IMG/VR virus record: IMGVR_UViG_3300042923_000600
Span: 1-28,994 of that record
Length of the DNA: 28,994 nt
Source: a virus
Reading direction: 5' to 3' (one strand)
The notes beneath the pieces were generated by a model. The model did no database searches and was not told the origin of the DNA. It saw only the letters and a list, made by a program, of their open reading frames with translations. Position numbers and translations under genes: made by a program. This document shows, piece after piece, positions 7,203-14,842 of this stretch. How positions within the stretch are numbered: position 1 is the stretch's first letter; each line of letters starts with the position of its first letter.

Positions 7203-8594
7203 TTAGCCTTCCGCTACCTGTTGATCCTCTTCGTCGCTCTTCTGGAACATGCCCAGTGCGTGCAACGTCGTAGGCTTGATCTCTGTGATCAGTCGTCGTG
7301 TGGCAGGCTTGCCACCCTCACGACGCGTGACGCGCTTGATTACGAAGTGCTCTCCCAGCATGTCCCACACATCGTTCGCAGTACGCTCTCCATATCCCTG
7401 GTTGTGGAGCCAGGGCTGGAGAATGTCTGCGAGCTTGTCAGCACGGTACTCTCCCGTGCCGAGCTCCTTGAGGATGCTACCATCCTTACGGATGATGTCC
7501 TCCAGGAACGCCAGCACAGGGCTGGTGTCCACGATGTGCGAGACCTGCAGGTTCTTGCTCTCCTCTGACGGTGCCAGCCTGGAGCTGAGTTCGTCTTCGG
7601 GTACCCAGTGCTCCCACAGGAGTGTGAGCAGGGCGTCCATCATCTTCTCGCTCTGCATGTAGGCGAGGAAGTTCAGGTCGTCCGGGTACTCGTTCGGGAA
7701 GTTGAAGCGCACGAGACGCTTCTGGAGAGCAGCGCTCTTGTCTCGCGCCTTCGGCTCCTTGTTGAGAGCCTCGATGAAGAGCGCGTTTGTCTGTACCTCG
7801 AAGGGTTCGTTCTCGAACTTGAGTTCGATGATCAGAGGCTCACCTGCCACGATCGTCTTCTCCGGTCCCGATTCCGGAATATAGGCCTGCGGCCCATCGA
7901 AGACGATGTTGGCGAGCTTGTTGTTCAGCGTGTTCAGGATAGGCCGTTGTGCGGCCATTGCCTGACGCTGAACGCCACTGATGTTGCTCTTGCCCAGAAG
8001 CTTCTTGAGCATCTTGAGCAGAGTACCCTTACCGTTACGGCCTTCGCCGAGCAGGATGATGTACTTGACGGCTGACCACCCAGGCTGCAGCGCAGTAGCC
8101 AGGTGGTACAGGAGGCTCCGTGCTTGTGTTTCCCCGTCGAGCCACTCGACGAGGATCTTGAAGAGTTCTTCGACGTACTTGTAGTCAGATGACTCCTTGG
8201 GGATGATCGTGTAGGGAATGTAGTTGGCGACGAAGTCACCAACCGTGTGCGGAGTAAACCCCATGTCCGTCAGACGCCCGAGCTGACCGAACGAGTCCTT
8301 GACCAGGACGTTCGGCACTGCGTCGTAGACAGGCGTAGCCTGCTGACGGAGCATGTACTTGAAGTTGGCGAACTCCACCGGAGCGCTGAAGAGGATGTCA
8401 AGCATCTTCGTCCTCTTGTACAGCGCCTCGTTGTTGAGCTCAGTCCAGATCGTGCGGTCCGGTGCGGGGTTGTCCTCACCGGTCTCGTAATCCACAGGAA
8501 CATAGATGAGCCCATTGTACAGTCTCATGTCTACGACAGCTGCCATCGCAACTGCGATGGTAACGAGGTCGGCTTTGCCGTAGACCCTAGGCAT
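7203..8594 (-). CDS. SF3/D5-like replicative helicase
   Basis: This is a probable replication-fork helicase of the D5/P4-primase C-terminal type. Residues 183-191 are GEGRNGKGT (Walker A), inside a typical SF3 context (VKYIILLGEGRNGKGTLLK). ANIVFDGPQ may serve as Walker B, and RDKSAALQKRLVRFNFP matches the sensor/arginine region of the family. A winged-helix-like C-terminus follows. I chose ATG 8594 (MPRVYGKAD) rather than GTG 8630 because it overlaps the stop of the upstream 47-aa gene by eight bases. It pairs with the adjacent prim-pol gene to form a split primase-helicase. Confidence 0.85.
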   Translation of the reverse strand: MPRVYGKADLVTIAVAMAAVVDMRLYNGLIYVPVDYETGEDNPAPDRTIWTELNNEALYKRTKMLDILFSAPVEFANFKYMLRQQATPVYDAVPNVLVKDSFGQLGRLTDMGFTPHTVGDFVANYIPYTIIPKESSDYKYVEELFKILVEWLDGETQARSLLYHLATALQPGWSAVKYIILLGEGRNGKGTLLKMLKKLLGKSNISGVQRQAMAAQRPILNTLNNKLANIVFDGPQAYIPESGPEKTIVAGEPLIIELKFENEPFEVQTNALFIEALNKEPKARDKSAALQKRLVRFNFPNEYPDDLNFLAYMQSEKMMDALLTLLWEHWVPEDELSSRLAPSEESKNLQVSHIVDTSPVLAFLEDIIRKDGSILKELGTGEYRADKLADILQPWLHNQGYGERTANDVWDMLGEHFVIKRVTRREGGKPATRRLITEIKPTTLHALGMFQKSDEEDQQVAEG

Positions 8595-8730
8595 TGATGC
8601 TGGACCTGGTGCTTGTCTGGCCGAGAGCACGTAGCATCCCGACCTTCAGTTCGATCTTGACTCGTTCTACTGCAGACAGGTCTTCATAGACCAGCATGCA
8701 GAGATACCTCTCGATCTCCGTTTCCAACAT
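8587..8730 (-). CDS. Small helical protein, 47 aa
   Basis: This short gene runs from ATG 8730 (GAGGG just upstream) to TAG 8587-8589, overlapping the helicase start by eight bases. The product is amphipathic and helical (MLETEIERYLCMLVYEDLSA, then VERVKIELKVGMLRALGQ). The overlap with the helicase start and its fit between stops support a real gene. A helicase accessory role is guesswork. GATAAT at about 8764-8769 on the minus strand could be a weak promoter. Confidence 0.55.
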   Translation of the reverse strand: MLETEIERYLCMLVYEDLSAVERVKIELKVGMLRALGQTSTRSSINA

Positions 8731-8781
8731 GGCGCCCTCTTTCAGTGCAGTTCCGTATTCTCAATTATCACATGCTTGGCA

Positions 8782-9981
8782 CTAGAAGGTGGCTGTTACG
8801 ACCAGTCGCGGTCGTGCATCTGCCGCACCTCGTGGGAGGATACGACCGATGAGTTGACGACGTAGCGACGGGTCACCGTCGATGTCGTCGAGGATCAGCA
8901 TGGACGTACACACCTTGTCGATGCCATCCATACCTGTTGCGATTGCGGTTGTACCGATAAGCCAACCGCCCTGCGCGTTGATGAACTCGTTCTTGATCGG
9001 GTCCACGTTTGTCTTCGGCGTGTCTCCGTCGATGAGCCACGTGTTCCCCGAGAGAGTCCGCTTCAGCGCCTGTGCCACTGTCTTGTGAGCACAGAACACC
9101 ATCCACTTCGTTCTGTCAGGGAACCTCGACAGCTCCAGAGAGACCTCATCGAGAATCTCTTCTCGGATCAGTCCCTCTTCGTCAATGAAACGGTGGTTGA
9201 TGCGCGCGTGACGCTTCTCCATCTCACTGTTCATGATGCGCTTCTTGCGACGGTTGATGTTGTATCGCTCGAAGAGATCATCGTCGAACGCTGGGAGGTA
9301 CAGGTCCCTCGGCGTCCACGTCGCCGTATCCTCGATGTACGAGACCCACGGCCTGCTCAACAGGAAGTCGATGGCAGAGTCGTAGTTCTTGAACGGCGTG
9401 TCCTTGTCCACGTCAGGGACACGTGAGAACCTGTTCATCTGACAGTTGCAGTTATCCCACAACCAGTTGATGTAGTTGCGGCCTGGTGCTTCGTCTCCGA
9501 TCGCAGTGAGACAGAATACTCTCTCTGCGTCGTTGTAGTTCGGCGTGGCGGAAGCCAGGACGATGTCGCCCTGGAACGTGCGCATCATGCGGTTGAGCTT
9601 CTTCCAGCCCGCCGCGCTGTGTCCACCCATTTGGTGGAACTCATCGATGATCCAGGCCACGTCAGACTTGGAGTACTTGGTGTTCTCCATCCGGAACTTC
9701 TGAACAGAGTCGATCCTGATGTCCAGGCCCAGCGCCTTGGCGTCAGCGATCCAGTCCCCATGCGTAGCAGGCGGAGCGATGACAACTACACGCTTGTGCC
9801 CTCGCGTTGCGATCAGTGCGAGAGCGGTCTTGGTCTTGCCCTTCCCCGTCGGGAAGAAGAGCAGCTGTCGCTTGAGGGATGCGCCCCACTGGAGGTACGC
9901 ATCCCTCTGCGACGGAGACCAAGCCTCGAACTTCGGATCGGTGGCCCGAAAGATTTTCTCAGCTTCGTCCCACGTGACCAT
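8782..9981 (-). CDS. SF2 DEAD/DEAH-type helicase
   Basis: This ATP-dependent DNA/RNA helicase or translocase belongs to superfamily 2. Seen in order: Walker A FPTGKGKTK (43-51), motif Ia VVVIAPPATHGDW, DEFH box IIDEFHQ (113-116), motif III SATP (144-147), and C-terminal motif VI RRQLIGRILPRG. The length of 399 residues is normal for a compact phage helicase. The start is ATG 9981, overlapping the upstream stop by one base (TGATG); the open frame extends much further upstream but there it is a shadow of the previous gene. A role in replication or recombination is expected from its neighbours. Confidence 0.9.
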   Translation of the reverse strand: MVTWDEAEKIFRATDPKFEAWSPSQRDAYLQWGASLKRQLLFFPTGKGKTKTALALIATRGHKRVVVIAPPATHGDWIADAKALGLDIRIDSVQKFRMENTKYSKSDVAWIIDEFHQMGGHSAAGWKKLNRMMRTFQGDIVLASATPNYNDAERVFCLTAIGDEAPGRNYINWLWDNCNCQMNRFSRVPDVDKDTPFKNYDSAIDFLLSRPWVSYIEDTATWTPRDLYLPAFDDDLFERYNINRRKKRIMNSEMEKRHARINHRFIDEEGLIREEILDEVSLELSRFPDRTKWMVFCAHKTVAQALKRTLSGNTWLIDGDTPKTNVDPIKNEFINAQGGWLIGTTAIATGMDGIDKVCTSMLILDDIDGDPSLRRQLIGRILPRGAADARPRLVVTATF

Positions 9982-10652
9982 CAGAGACGCTCGTCGTGCT
10001 CTCCGGGAACGTCGCGCAGCATGTCGCGCTCGGCGTTCTCGTAGGGGTGACGCGGACCAGGGTCCGGCATGCGACGACGGACGAGCTTGACGTCGGAACG
10101 GTCGAGGATCGCCTGACCACGGGCCAGGAACTTCTCGACGATCGCGCCCTCCTCGTCGTTCTGCGTCGGCCCCTTCTCCCGACGGTTCTTGATCTCCATG
10201 TACTCCTTCGCCGTCGTGGCCTCGATCATGTCCGAGCCGATGACCTCCTTGGCGATCTGGAGGTAGCCCTCGATGTCGTCGTAGTTGTCCTTGTAGTCCG
10301 GCATCTTGCCGAGACGGTGGAGCTTGACGAGCATGAAGATCGCAGGCACGTCGACCGGCTGGACCTTGCGGCCCGACAGGTAGGCGTTGATCATCGCCGC
10401 CTGCTCGACCTGGTTCTGCACCTTGTCGCCGTAGGCGGAGCGTGCGTCCAGGATTTCGATCGTTGCTTCCGGGTTCGGAATGTGCTGCATCTTCTCGCTG
10501 GGGCTCCACGGGTCCCGCTCGAACGTGGTACGTACCACGTCGGAGCCGTCGCACCAGTAGCGTCGCGGCGGCTCGAACTTGACGTCGACCTGCCACTCGT
10601 GCTGGTCGTGTGCGTGCTCCGTGAAGCAGTGAAGCGGGTTGCGGTCAGTCAT
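9981..10652 (-). CDS. DUF6378-like protein, 223 aa
   Basis: Starting at ATG 10652 (MTDRNPLHCF), this gene overlaps the WhiB stop by eight bases. The N-terminal 90 residues carry scattered Cys/His. The middle (about residues 95-155) has MLVKLHRLGKMPDYKDNYDD followed by IEGYLQIAKE, which resembles the DUF6378 domain common in phage genomes (helical, K-R and D-D-GYL pattern). The C-terminus is charged and probably flexible. No enzymatic activity can be assigned. It sits between the WhiB and helicase genes and is coupled to both. Confidence 0.7.
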   Translation of the reverse strand: MTDRNPLHCFTEHAHDQHEWQVDVKFEPPRRYWCDGSDVVRTTFERDPWSPSEKMQHIPNPEATIEILDARSAYGDKVQNQVEQAAMINAYLSGRKVQPVDVPAIFMLVKLHRLGKMPDYKDNYDDIEGYLQIAKEVIGSDMIEATTAKEYMEIKNRREKGPTQNDEEGAIVEKFLARGQAILDRSDVKLVRRRMPDPGPRHPYENAERDMLRDVPGEHDERL

Positions 10653-10977
10653 TGGTTCCATCCTTCTTCTTGGTCTGTTCGTCCAGCACCTTCTGCAGTG
10701 CTTCGCGTTCCTTCGGGTTGAGGCCTCCGTACATACCGAAGCGGTACGTCTTCTGCCCTTCTTCCTTTGGCTTCTCCTTAGCCATGACAAACGCCAGGCA
10801 CTTGAGCCTGACGGAGCAATGCTTCTCGCAGAACTCCTTGGCGTCAGCCATCTCGCGCTTAGTCTCGGGGAAGAACTGTTCAAGGTCCTTCCCCACGCAG
10901 GCGCTCTTGTCCATCCACTCATGCTTGAGTGGAGGTTCGAAGCCGTCGGCTCTGTCTACATAGAGACGAGTGACCAC
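10645..10977 (-). CDS. whiB: WhiB-family iron-sulfur transcription factor
   Basis: WhiB-like proteins bind a [4Fe-4S] cluster and usually act with the host primary sigma factor. The four cysteines are Cys26, Cys49, Cys53 and Cys59, with the family turn FGMYGGLNPKERE (79-91) and a basic C-terminus. The second pair is spaced Cys-x3-Cys (FCEKHC), whereas most members have Cys-x2-Cys. The start is GTG 10977 with AAGGAG upstream, overlapping the resolvase by 22 bases. It is likely to redirect or modulate host transcription during infection. Confidence 0.9.
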   Translation of the reverse strand: MVTRLYVDRADGFEPPLKHEWMDKSACVGKDLEQFFPETKREMADAKEFCEKHCSVRLKCLAFVMAKEKPKEEGQKTYRFGMYGGLNPKEREALQKVLDEQTKKKDGTND

Positions 10978-11501
10978 GGCTCTCCTTCCACATTGTCGAG
11001 GATGAACTGATACAGGATCTCGTTGAGGACCGGGATGCTGATCCCGACCTTGAGCGCCACCCGAGAGGCGCTCACGAGGTCTGCGTGGTTGGTGCTCTCG
11101 TTGAAGCGAGCGACACCGAACAGCTTGAGCATGTCGCGCGTCACCACGTTCTTGATGCCCGTGTTGTCGACGACCATGCTACCAGGCATGAGCTTGTGTG
11201 TCTTGTCCACCATGTACAGCATGTCTTGGTCCTGCCGCACGTTGTTACCGCGCTGGCGATAGCCCTCGACTCCACTGAACGTGGGTGCGTTGCTCTCCTC
11301 TTGCTTGAGGAAGAGCGGCAGACCGATGGTGTAGGCAGGGTCCAGCTCCGTGATGGCCCTGGTCTTCTCGTTGCGACGCGGAACGTCAGCCCACACCTGG
11401 TGTCCTACGCTCCACGTCTTCTCCCTGGAGTCGAAGCGGAGCGCCACGAGTCCAGTGTCCTTGATACCGGGGTCCACCCCGATGAGTGTCATCTTGGTCA
11501 T
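10956..11501 (-). CDS. RuvC-like Holliday junction resolvase
   Basis: This RNase H-fold nuclease is predicted to cut branched DNA before packaging. The catalytic set is visible: Asp10 in IGVDPGIKDTGLVAL, Glu79 in SGVEGYRQRG, and Asp141 in NHADLVSASRVAL. The length is 181 residues, close to RuvC. I chose ATG 11501 because AAGGAG precedes it; the open frame upstream runs through a hairpin. It follows the DNA polymerase gene and its hairpin. Confidence 0.85.
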   Translation of the reverse strand: MTKMTLIGVDPGIKDTGLVALRFDSREKTWSVGHQVWADVPRRNEKTRAITELDPAYTIGLPLFLKQEESNAPTFSGVEGYRQRGNNVRQDQDMLYMVDKTHKLMPGSMVVDNTGIKNVVTRDMLKLFGVARFNESTNHADLVSASRVALKVGISIPVLNEILYQFILDNVEGEPWSLVSM

Positions 11502-11516
11502 GATTCTCCTTGGTCC

Positions 11517-11550
11517 AGTGGCGGGGAGGGAGTCACCACTCCCCGCCACT
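11517..11550 (-). terminator. Hairpin between polymerase and resolvase genes
   Basis: AGTGGCGGGGAG (11517-11528) and CTCCCCGCCACT (11539-11550) form a perfect 12-bp stem with a 10-base loop, five bases after the polymerase stop. No T-run follows; instead the resolvase ribosome site comes next. It may attenuate transcription or protect or process the mRNA rather than fully terminate. Confidence 0.65.
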
Positions 11551-11555
11551 GTAGC

Positions 11556-13955
11556 CTATTTGATGTAGCGGTACGCCGACTTGACGTCCACTGCGAGGGG
11601 AAAGTCCTTGAGCACGGTGTAGCTCATGTTCTTCCGAACGAGGTCCATGACCTCTTCCTTGGTCTTGTTGCTCGTGGGCTGCCAGTCCACGTTGAGCTCA
11701 TCATGGAACTGTCCCATGATAGGAGCGTCACGGACGGTCTGCATGTCACGCCGCAGACCTCCGAGGCTGTCGAAGAACATCTCTCGACACAGCGACTGGG
11801 TGAAGATGCCCGCGAGCTTCCCACCATAGATGCTGTAGTACGTCTCCTTCTTCGTCTTCGGGTGAATGTAGGTTGCAACCCACAGGTCTCCGTTGAGCCG
11901 CTCCGCAGGCTTGTAGTAGCAGAGCTTGTCTCCACGGAAATAGCATCCGTGTACGAAGCGCGTGACGTATGGAGTACCGTCAGGCAGCAGGAGTTGGAGG
12001 CACAGCGACACCGAGCCGGGGTGCTGTGCTGCCATGCTCTCGACCTGGAAGGGCGTCGAGCGAGCGATCATGCCGTGCCCGATCTGGACCTGCAAGGGCG
12101 TGTTGCCTCGCACAGAGTCCTTGAGCAGGTCATCGAGCGTACGCCAGAACGCCACGATGTTCGGGTTCGCCGCACGCCAGTTCGACACGTCCTCCAGCGC
12201 CGTCTCGATCGTGACGCTGAATCCCAGACGGAACATGAAGTCCTGCACGGCTGCTGCCGATGCCTGGTACCCACAGCTCAGCTCCGAGTACTTACCTCGG
12301 GGTCGCTGAGCAGGGGTGACGTCGTCATAATCGACGTTGAAGTACTTCGAAGCAAGTACCCTGTACACGTCCTTACCCTCACGATAGGCGTCGAGCTTCC
12401 ACTCTTCGCCTGCCAGGTAAGCGAGACCTCGTGACTCAACTGCAGAGAAGTCGCCGACGATGATCTCTCCCTCAGGATGACGAGCAGTGAACACCTGCCG
12501 AAGCTGGCCTGCCATGTCACCGTTGGACCACGGCTCCTGGAAGTCGTAGACCGTCGAGATGTCCTTGACATACTCGTTACCCTCCTCGTCCTTCATCATC
12601 TTGAGCTTGCCGAGGTTCTGCATCTGTACGCCCCGACCTGTGGTACGGAACGTCTGGCCAGCACCGACGTGCATGTACTGGTCACGGAGGATGTCATCAT
12701 CCGACACGAGGTCGAGGATCTTCGGCAGCTTGCTGAGCGTACTGCCTCCGATTTCCTGCTTGGTTTCCAGCAGAGACTGGACCTCACGCAGTCGTCCGAC
12801 CTGACGGAGAGTCTCAGGCGTGAGAGTCATCAGAGCCTCGTCGTCCCAGACCCAGACGTCACCATCCATTCGCATGGGCAGGACGTTGATGTCGTCCTTC
12901 TGGTTCTTGCTGATGACCTCGACGATCTGCTTGCGCACCTTCTCCAGTGCGATGGGCAGATGGTATTTGTCCAGGCTCCCGACCTTGAAGCCGCGCTCCT
13001 CACAGTAGCGCTTGAGCTGAGCAGGCGAGTTGAAGTTGATCTCGTCTCCTGTCTCAGTGAGGAACACACGCTTGGCGATGATGTTGTTCGCCCACGCCCG
13101 CTGCTTCATCTTGAGAATGAGCGGACGATCGATGTGCCAGCCCGCCTGGTTCTGCTCCCACGTCGACTGCTCGTCGTAGGCCTCGTTGATGAGGAGAAGC
13201 GGGTCGAACAGGTCGAGGATGCGCTTGGCGGTGAGACGAATCTCACGACTACCCTTCGCGTCCATCTCACAGTACTTGATGAACAGCTTCCACTTGTCCA
13301 TGTGCCCGTGTTTCTCGATGAGCTCAGGTGTGGGGCCGTCCGGGTACTTCTCGTTCGGCACACAGAACAGCATGACGAGGTCGTTGCCTTCCTCCAGCTT
13401 GTGGCTGTTGGTCAGCTGTCGTGACGCCACGATGAGCTTGGACTCCGCTCCGAGACAGCGAGCGTCGACAGCACTGTCCTCGAACCGGAACGGGTCGAAG
13501 TCAGGCAGGAGCCAGTGAGTCACGGCACGCTCGAACGGGGCGTTGTGCGCCATGATCGGAGCCTTGTCGTGATCGCTCAGCCAGCCCATGAAGCGGGTGG
13601 TGACGTTGCAGTCGTCGTCCCACACGTCTCCGTCTCGCCACATGCAGTTGAACACCCAGTCGTAGGTGTGCTCTCCCTCGTGTGTTGCGACGCTGGCCAT
13701 GAGTGTCTTGAACTCAGGGTCAGCGACGTAGTTCGCCAGACCCCGCACCGGAAGATTGGTGCGGGACCAGGTCTCGTAGTCGAGACCGCTCGTCTCGTCG
13801 GTGTCCGTGATCTTCTCCGGTACCCACTTGAGAGGAGGCACACCACCCTCCCAGATCTTAGGTTCGGGATCGATGATGGGCTTCATGTCCAAGGAGGACA
13901 CATCGTTCCACGGGTCCGGATCGGGGGTGTACCCCATCTCGTAGTGTTTCGGCAT
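11556..13955 (-). CDS. DNA polymerase I-like (family A) replicative polymerase
   Basis: This DNA polymerase has a 3'-5' exonuclease domain and a family A polymerase domain. Exonuclease motifs: LDYETW (Asp59, Glu61), HNAPFERAVTHW (137-148) and YCEMDA (229-234). Polymerase motifs: motif A GDFSAVESRGLAYLAGE (501-517), motif B RPRGKYSELSCGYQ (551-564) and motif C QFHDELNVD (749-757). The length of 799 residues has no room for a 5'-3' exonuclease, as in many phages. The start ATG overlaps the stop of the upstream gene by one base and follows GAGGA. It is expected to work with the primase, helicases and ssDNA-binding protein of the same arm. Confidence 0.95.
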   Translation of the reverse strand: MPKHYEMGYTPDPDPWNDVSSLDMKPIIDPEPKIWEGGVPPLKWVPEKITDTDETSGLDYETWSRTNLPVRGLANYVADPEFKTLMASVATHEGEHTYDWVFNCMWRDGDVWDDDCNVTTRFMGWLSDHDKAPIMAHNAPFERAVTHWLLPDFDPFRFEDSAVDARCLGAESKLIVASRQLTNSHKLEEGNDLVMLFCVPNEKYPDGPTPELIEKHGHMDKWKLFIKYCEMDAKGSREIRLTAKRILDLFDPLLLINEAYDEQSTWEQNQAGWHIDRPLILKMKQRAWANNIIAKRVFLTETGDEINFNSPAQLKRYCEERGFKVGSLDKYHLPIALEKVRKQIVEVISKNQKDDINVLPMRMDGDVWVWDDEALMTLTPETLRQVGRLREVQSLLETKQEIGGSTLSKLPKILDLVSDDDILRDQYMHVGAGQTFRTTGRGVQMQNLGKLKMMKDEEGNEYVKDISTVYDFQEPWSNGDMAGQLRQVFTARHPEGEIIVGDFSAVESRGLAYLAGEEWKLDAYREGKDVYRVLASKYFNVDYDDVTPAQRPRGKYSELSCGYQASAAAVQDFMFRLGFSVTIETALEDVSNWRAANPNIVAFWRTLDDLLKDSVRGNTPLQVQIGHGMIARSTPFQVESMAAQHPGSVSLCLQLLLPDGTPYVTRFVHGCYFRGDKLCYYKPAERLNGDLWVATYIHPKTKKETYYSIYGGKLAGIFTQSLCREMFFDSLGGLRRDMQTVRDAPIMGQFHDELNVDWQPTSNKTKEEVMDLVRKNMSYTVLKDFPLAVDVKSAYRYIK

Positions 13956-14515
13956 CAGATATCCTCGATCGTGATCGGCTTGTTCTTCTTGGTGAACGTG
14001 ATCTCCCAGTCGGTCGGGAAGTCGGCGTAGTTTCCCGTCATCCCTGTGGCGTTACGGATCGCGTAGAGCTTTCCGTACCAGTCCTGCAGGTCGGCGTGTG
14101 CCTGGTCACGCTCTTCTTGCGTGGCCCTGCCTTCTTCCACATCCCAATGGAAGATCTGCCTCGGCTGTTCTCCAATGAGCTTGAGGAGCTGGTCCCAGAC
14201 CTCTCGCCTACCATCATCGACAGCGTCCTCGTACAGACGATACGCCTCGCGATAGAGGGTCTTGCGCGTCGCACCCTCCAGGTTCATGCCGTACCGCCAG
14301 AGCAGGCGTCGGAGCCAGGCACGGGCGTATGCACTCTTGAGCGGACGCTTCATGTATCGCTCTTCGAGTGCAACATGCCAGCCGATCGAGTCATCGAAGT
14401 GAGGCGACGAGTTAACGTTCTTGTAAACCTCAGCGTTCAGCTCTTCGTACTCGACCGTGTCCTTGGTCGCGAGCTTCTGCTGCCACCGCTGGGTGGCCTT
14501 GCGACGTTCTGTCAT
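13955..14515 (-). CDS. Hypothetical protein, 186 aa
   Basis: The family is not recognised. ATG 14515 is preceded by AAGGAAGAG and overlaps the upstream gene by four bases (ATGA). The protein is basic at the N-terminus (MTERRKATQRWQQKLATK) and helix-rich, with RPLKSAYARAWLRRLLWRYG in the middle and tryptophans throughout. It is coupled to the DNA polymerase start, so a replication accessory role is possible. Confidence 0.75.
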   Translation of the reverse strand: MTERRKATQRWQQKLATKDTVEYEELNAEVYKNVNSSPHFDDSIGWHVALEERYMKRPLKSAYARAWLRRLLWRYGMNLEGATRKTLYREAYRLYEDAVDDGRREVWDQLLKLIGEQPRQIFHWDVEEGRATQEERDQAHADLQDWYGKLYAIRNATGMTGNYADFPTDWEITFTKKNKPITIEDI

Positions 14516-14841
14516 CGCTCTTCCTTGTTCATGAGGAGCTCGACGATGTACTCCGCCGTCGCGTCGCGCGCGTACTCGATGAGACGCTCGATGAGCCTGT
14601 CATCTCCGGCGGTCTCGATCCGGTCGAGGAACTCCATGAGCTCCTCGTCGCTCTCGATCTTCATCCCTGCCTGCTCGTCGACCGCCAGCTCCAGCGTGAA
14701 GCCGGTGATGGGGTCCACGAAGCCAGGCCACGAGGTCTGGACGGTCGACGTGCCGATGTGCACGACCTTCTCACCGTCCTTGTAGACGCCGAACGGGGAG
14801 GGAACCTCCACCAGCTCGTCGCTCTTCTTGTAGTCGGTCAT
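14512..14841 (-). CDS. Hypothetical acidic protein, 109 aa
   Basis: The family is not recognised. ATG 14841 has AAGGAG at good spacing, overlapping the nuclease stop region; the longer frame upstream is a shadow of the nuclease gene. A short beta-rich N-terminal part (FGVYKDGEKVVHIGTSTVQT) is followed by an acidic helical C-terminus (IESDEELMEFLDRIE). It is embedded in the recombination/replication run. Confidence 0.75.
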   Translation of the reverse strand: MTDYKKSDELVEVPSPFGVYKDGEKVVHIGTSTVQTSWPGFVDPITGFTLELAVDEQAGMKIESDEELMEFLDRIETAGDDRLIERLIEYARDATAEYIVELLMNKEER

Positions 14842-14842
14842 C

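Noticed and set aside
8782-10596. 604-codon version of the SF2 helicase
   Set aside because: The first 205 codons are an out-of-frame shadow of the upstream gene. ATG 9981 couples to that gene's stop.
9981-10922. Longer version of the DUF6378-like gene, starting at 10922
   Set aside because: The extra N-terminus is the WhiB gene read in another frame (Arg/Ser/Trp-rich). ATG 10652 overlaps the WhiB stop as elsewhere in this operon.
11085-12434. 449-codon plus-strand open frame
   Set aside because: It is antisense to the resolvase and DNA polymerase genes, whose catalytic motifs are clear.
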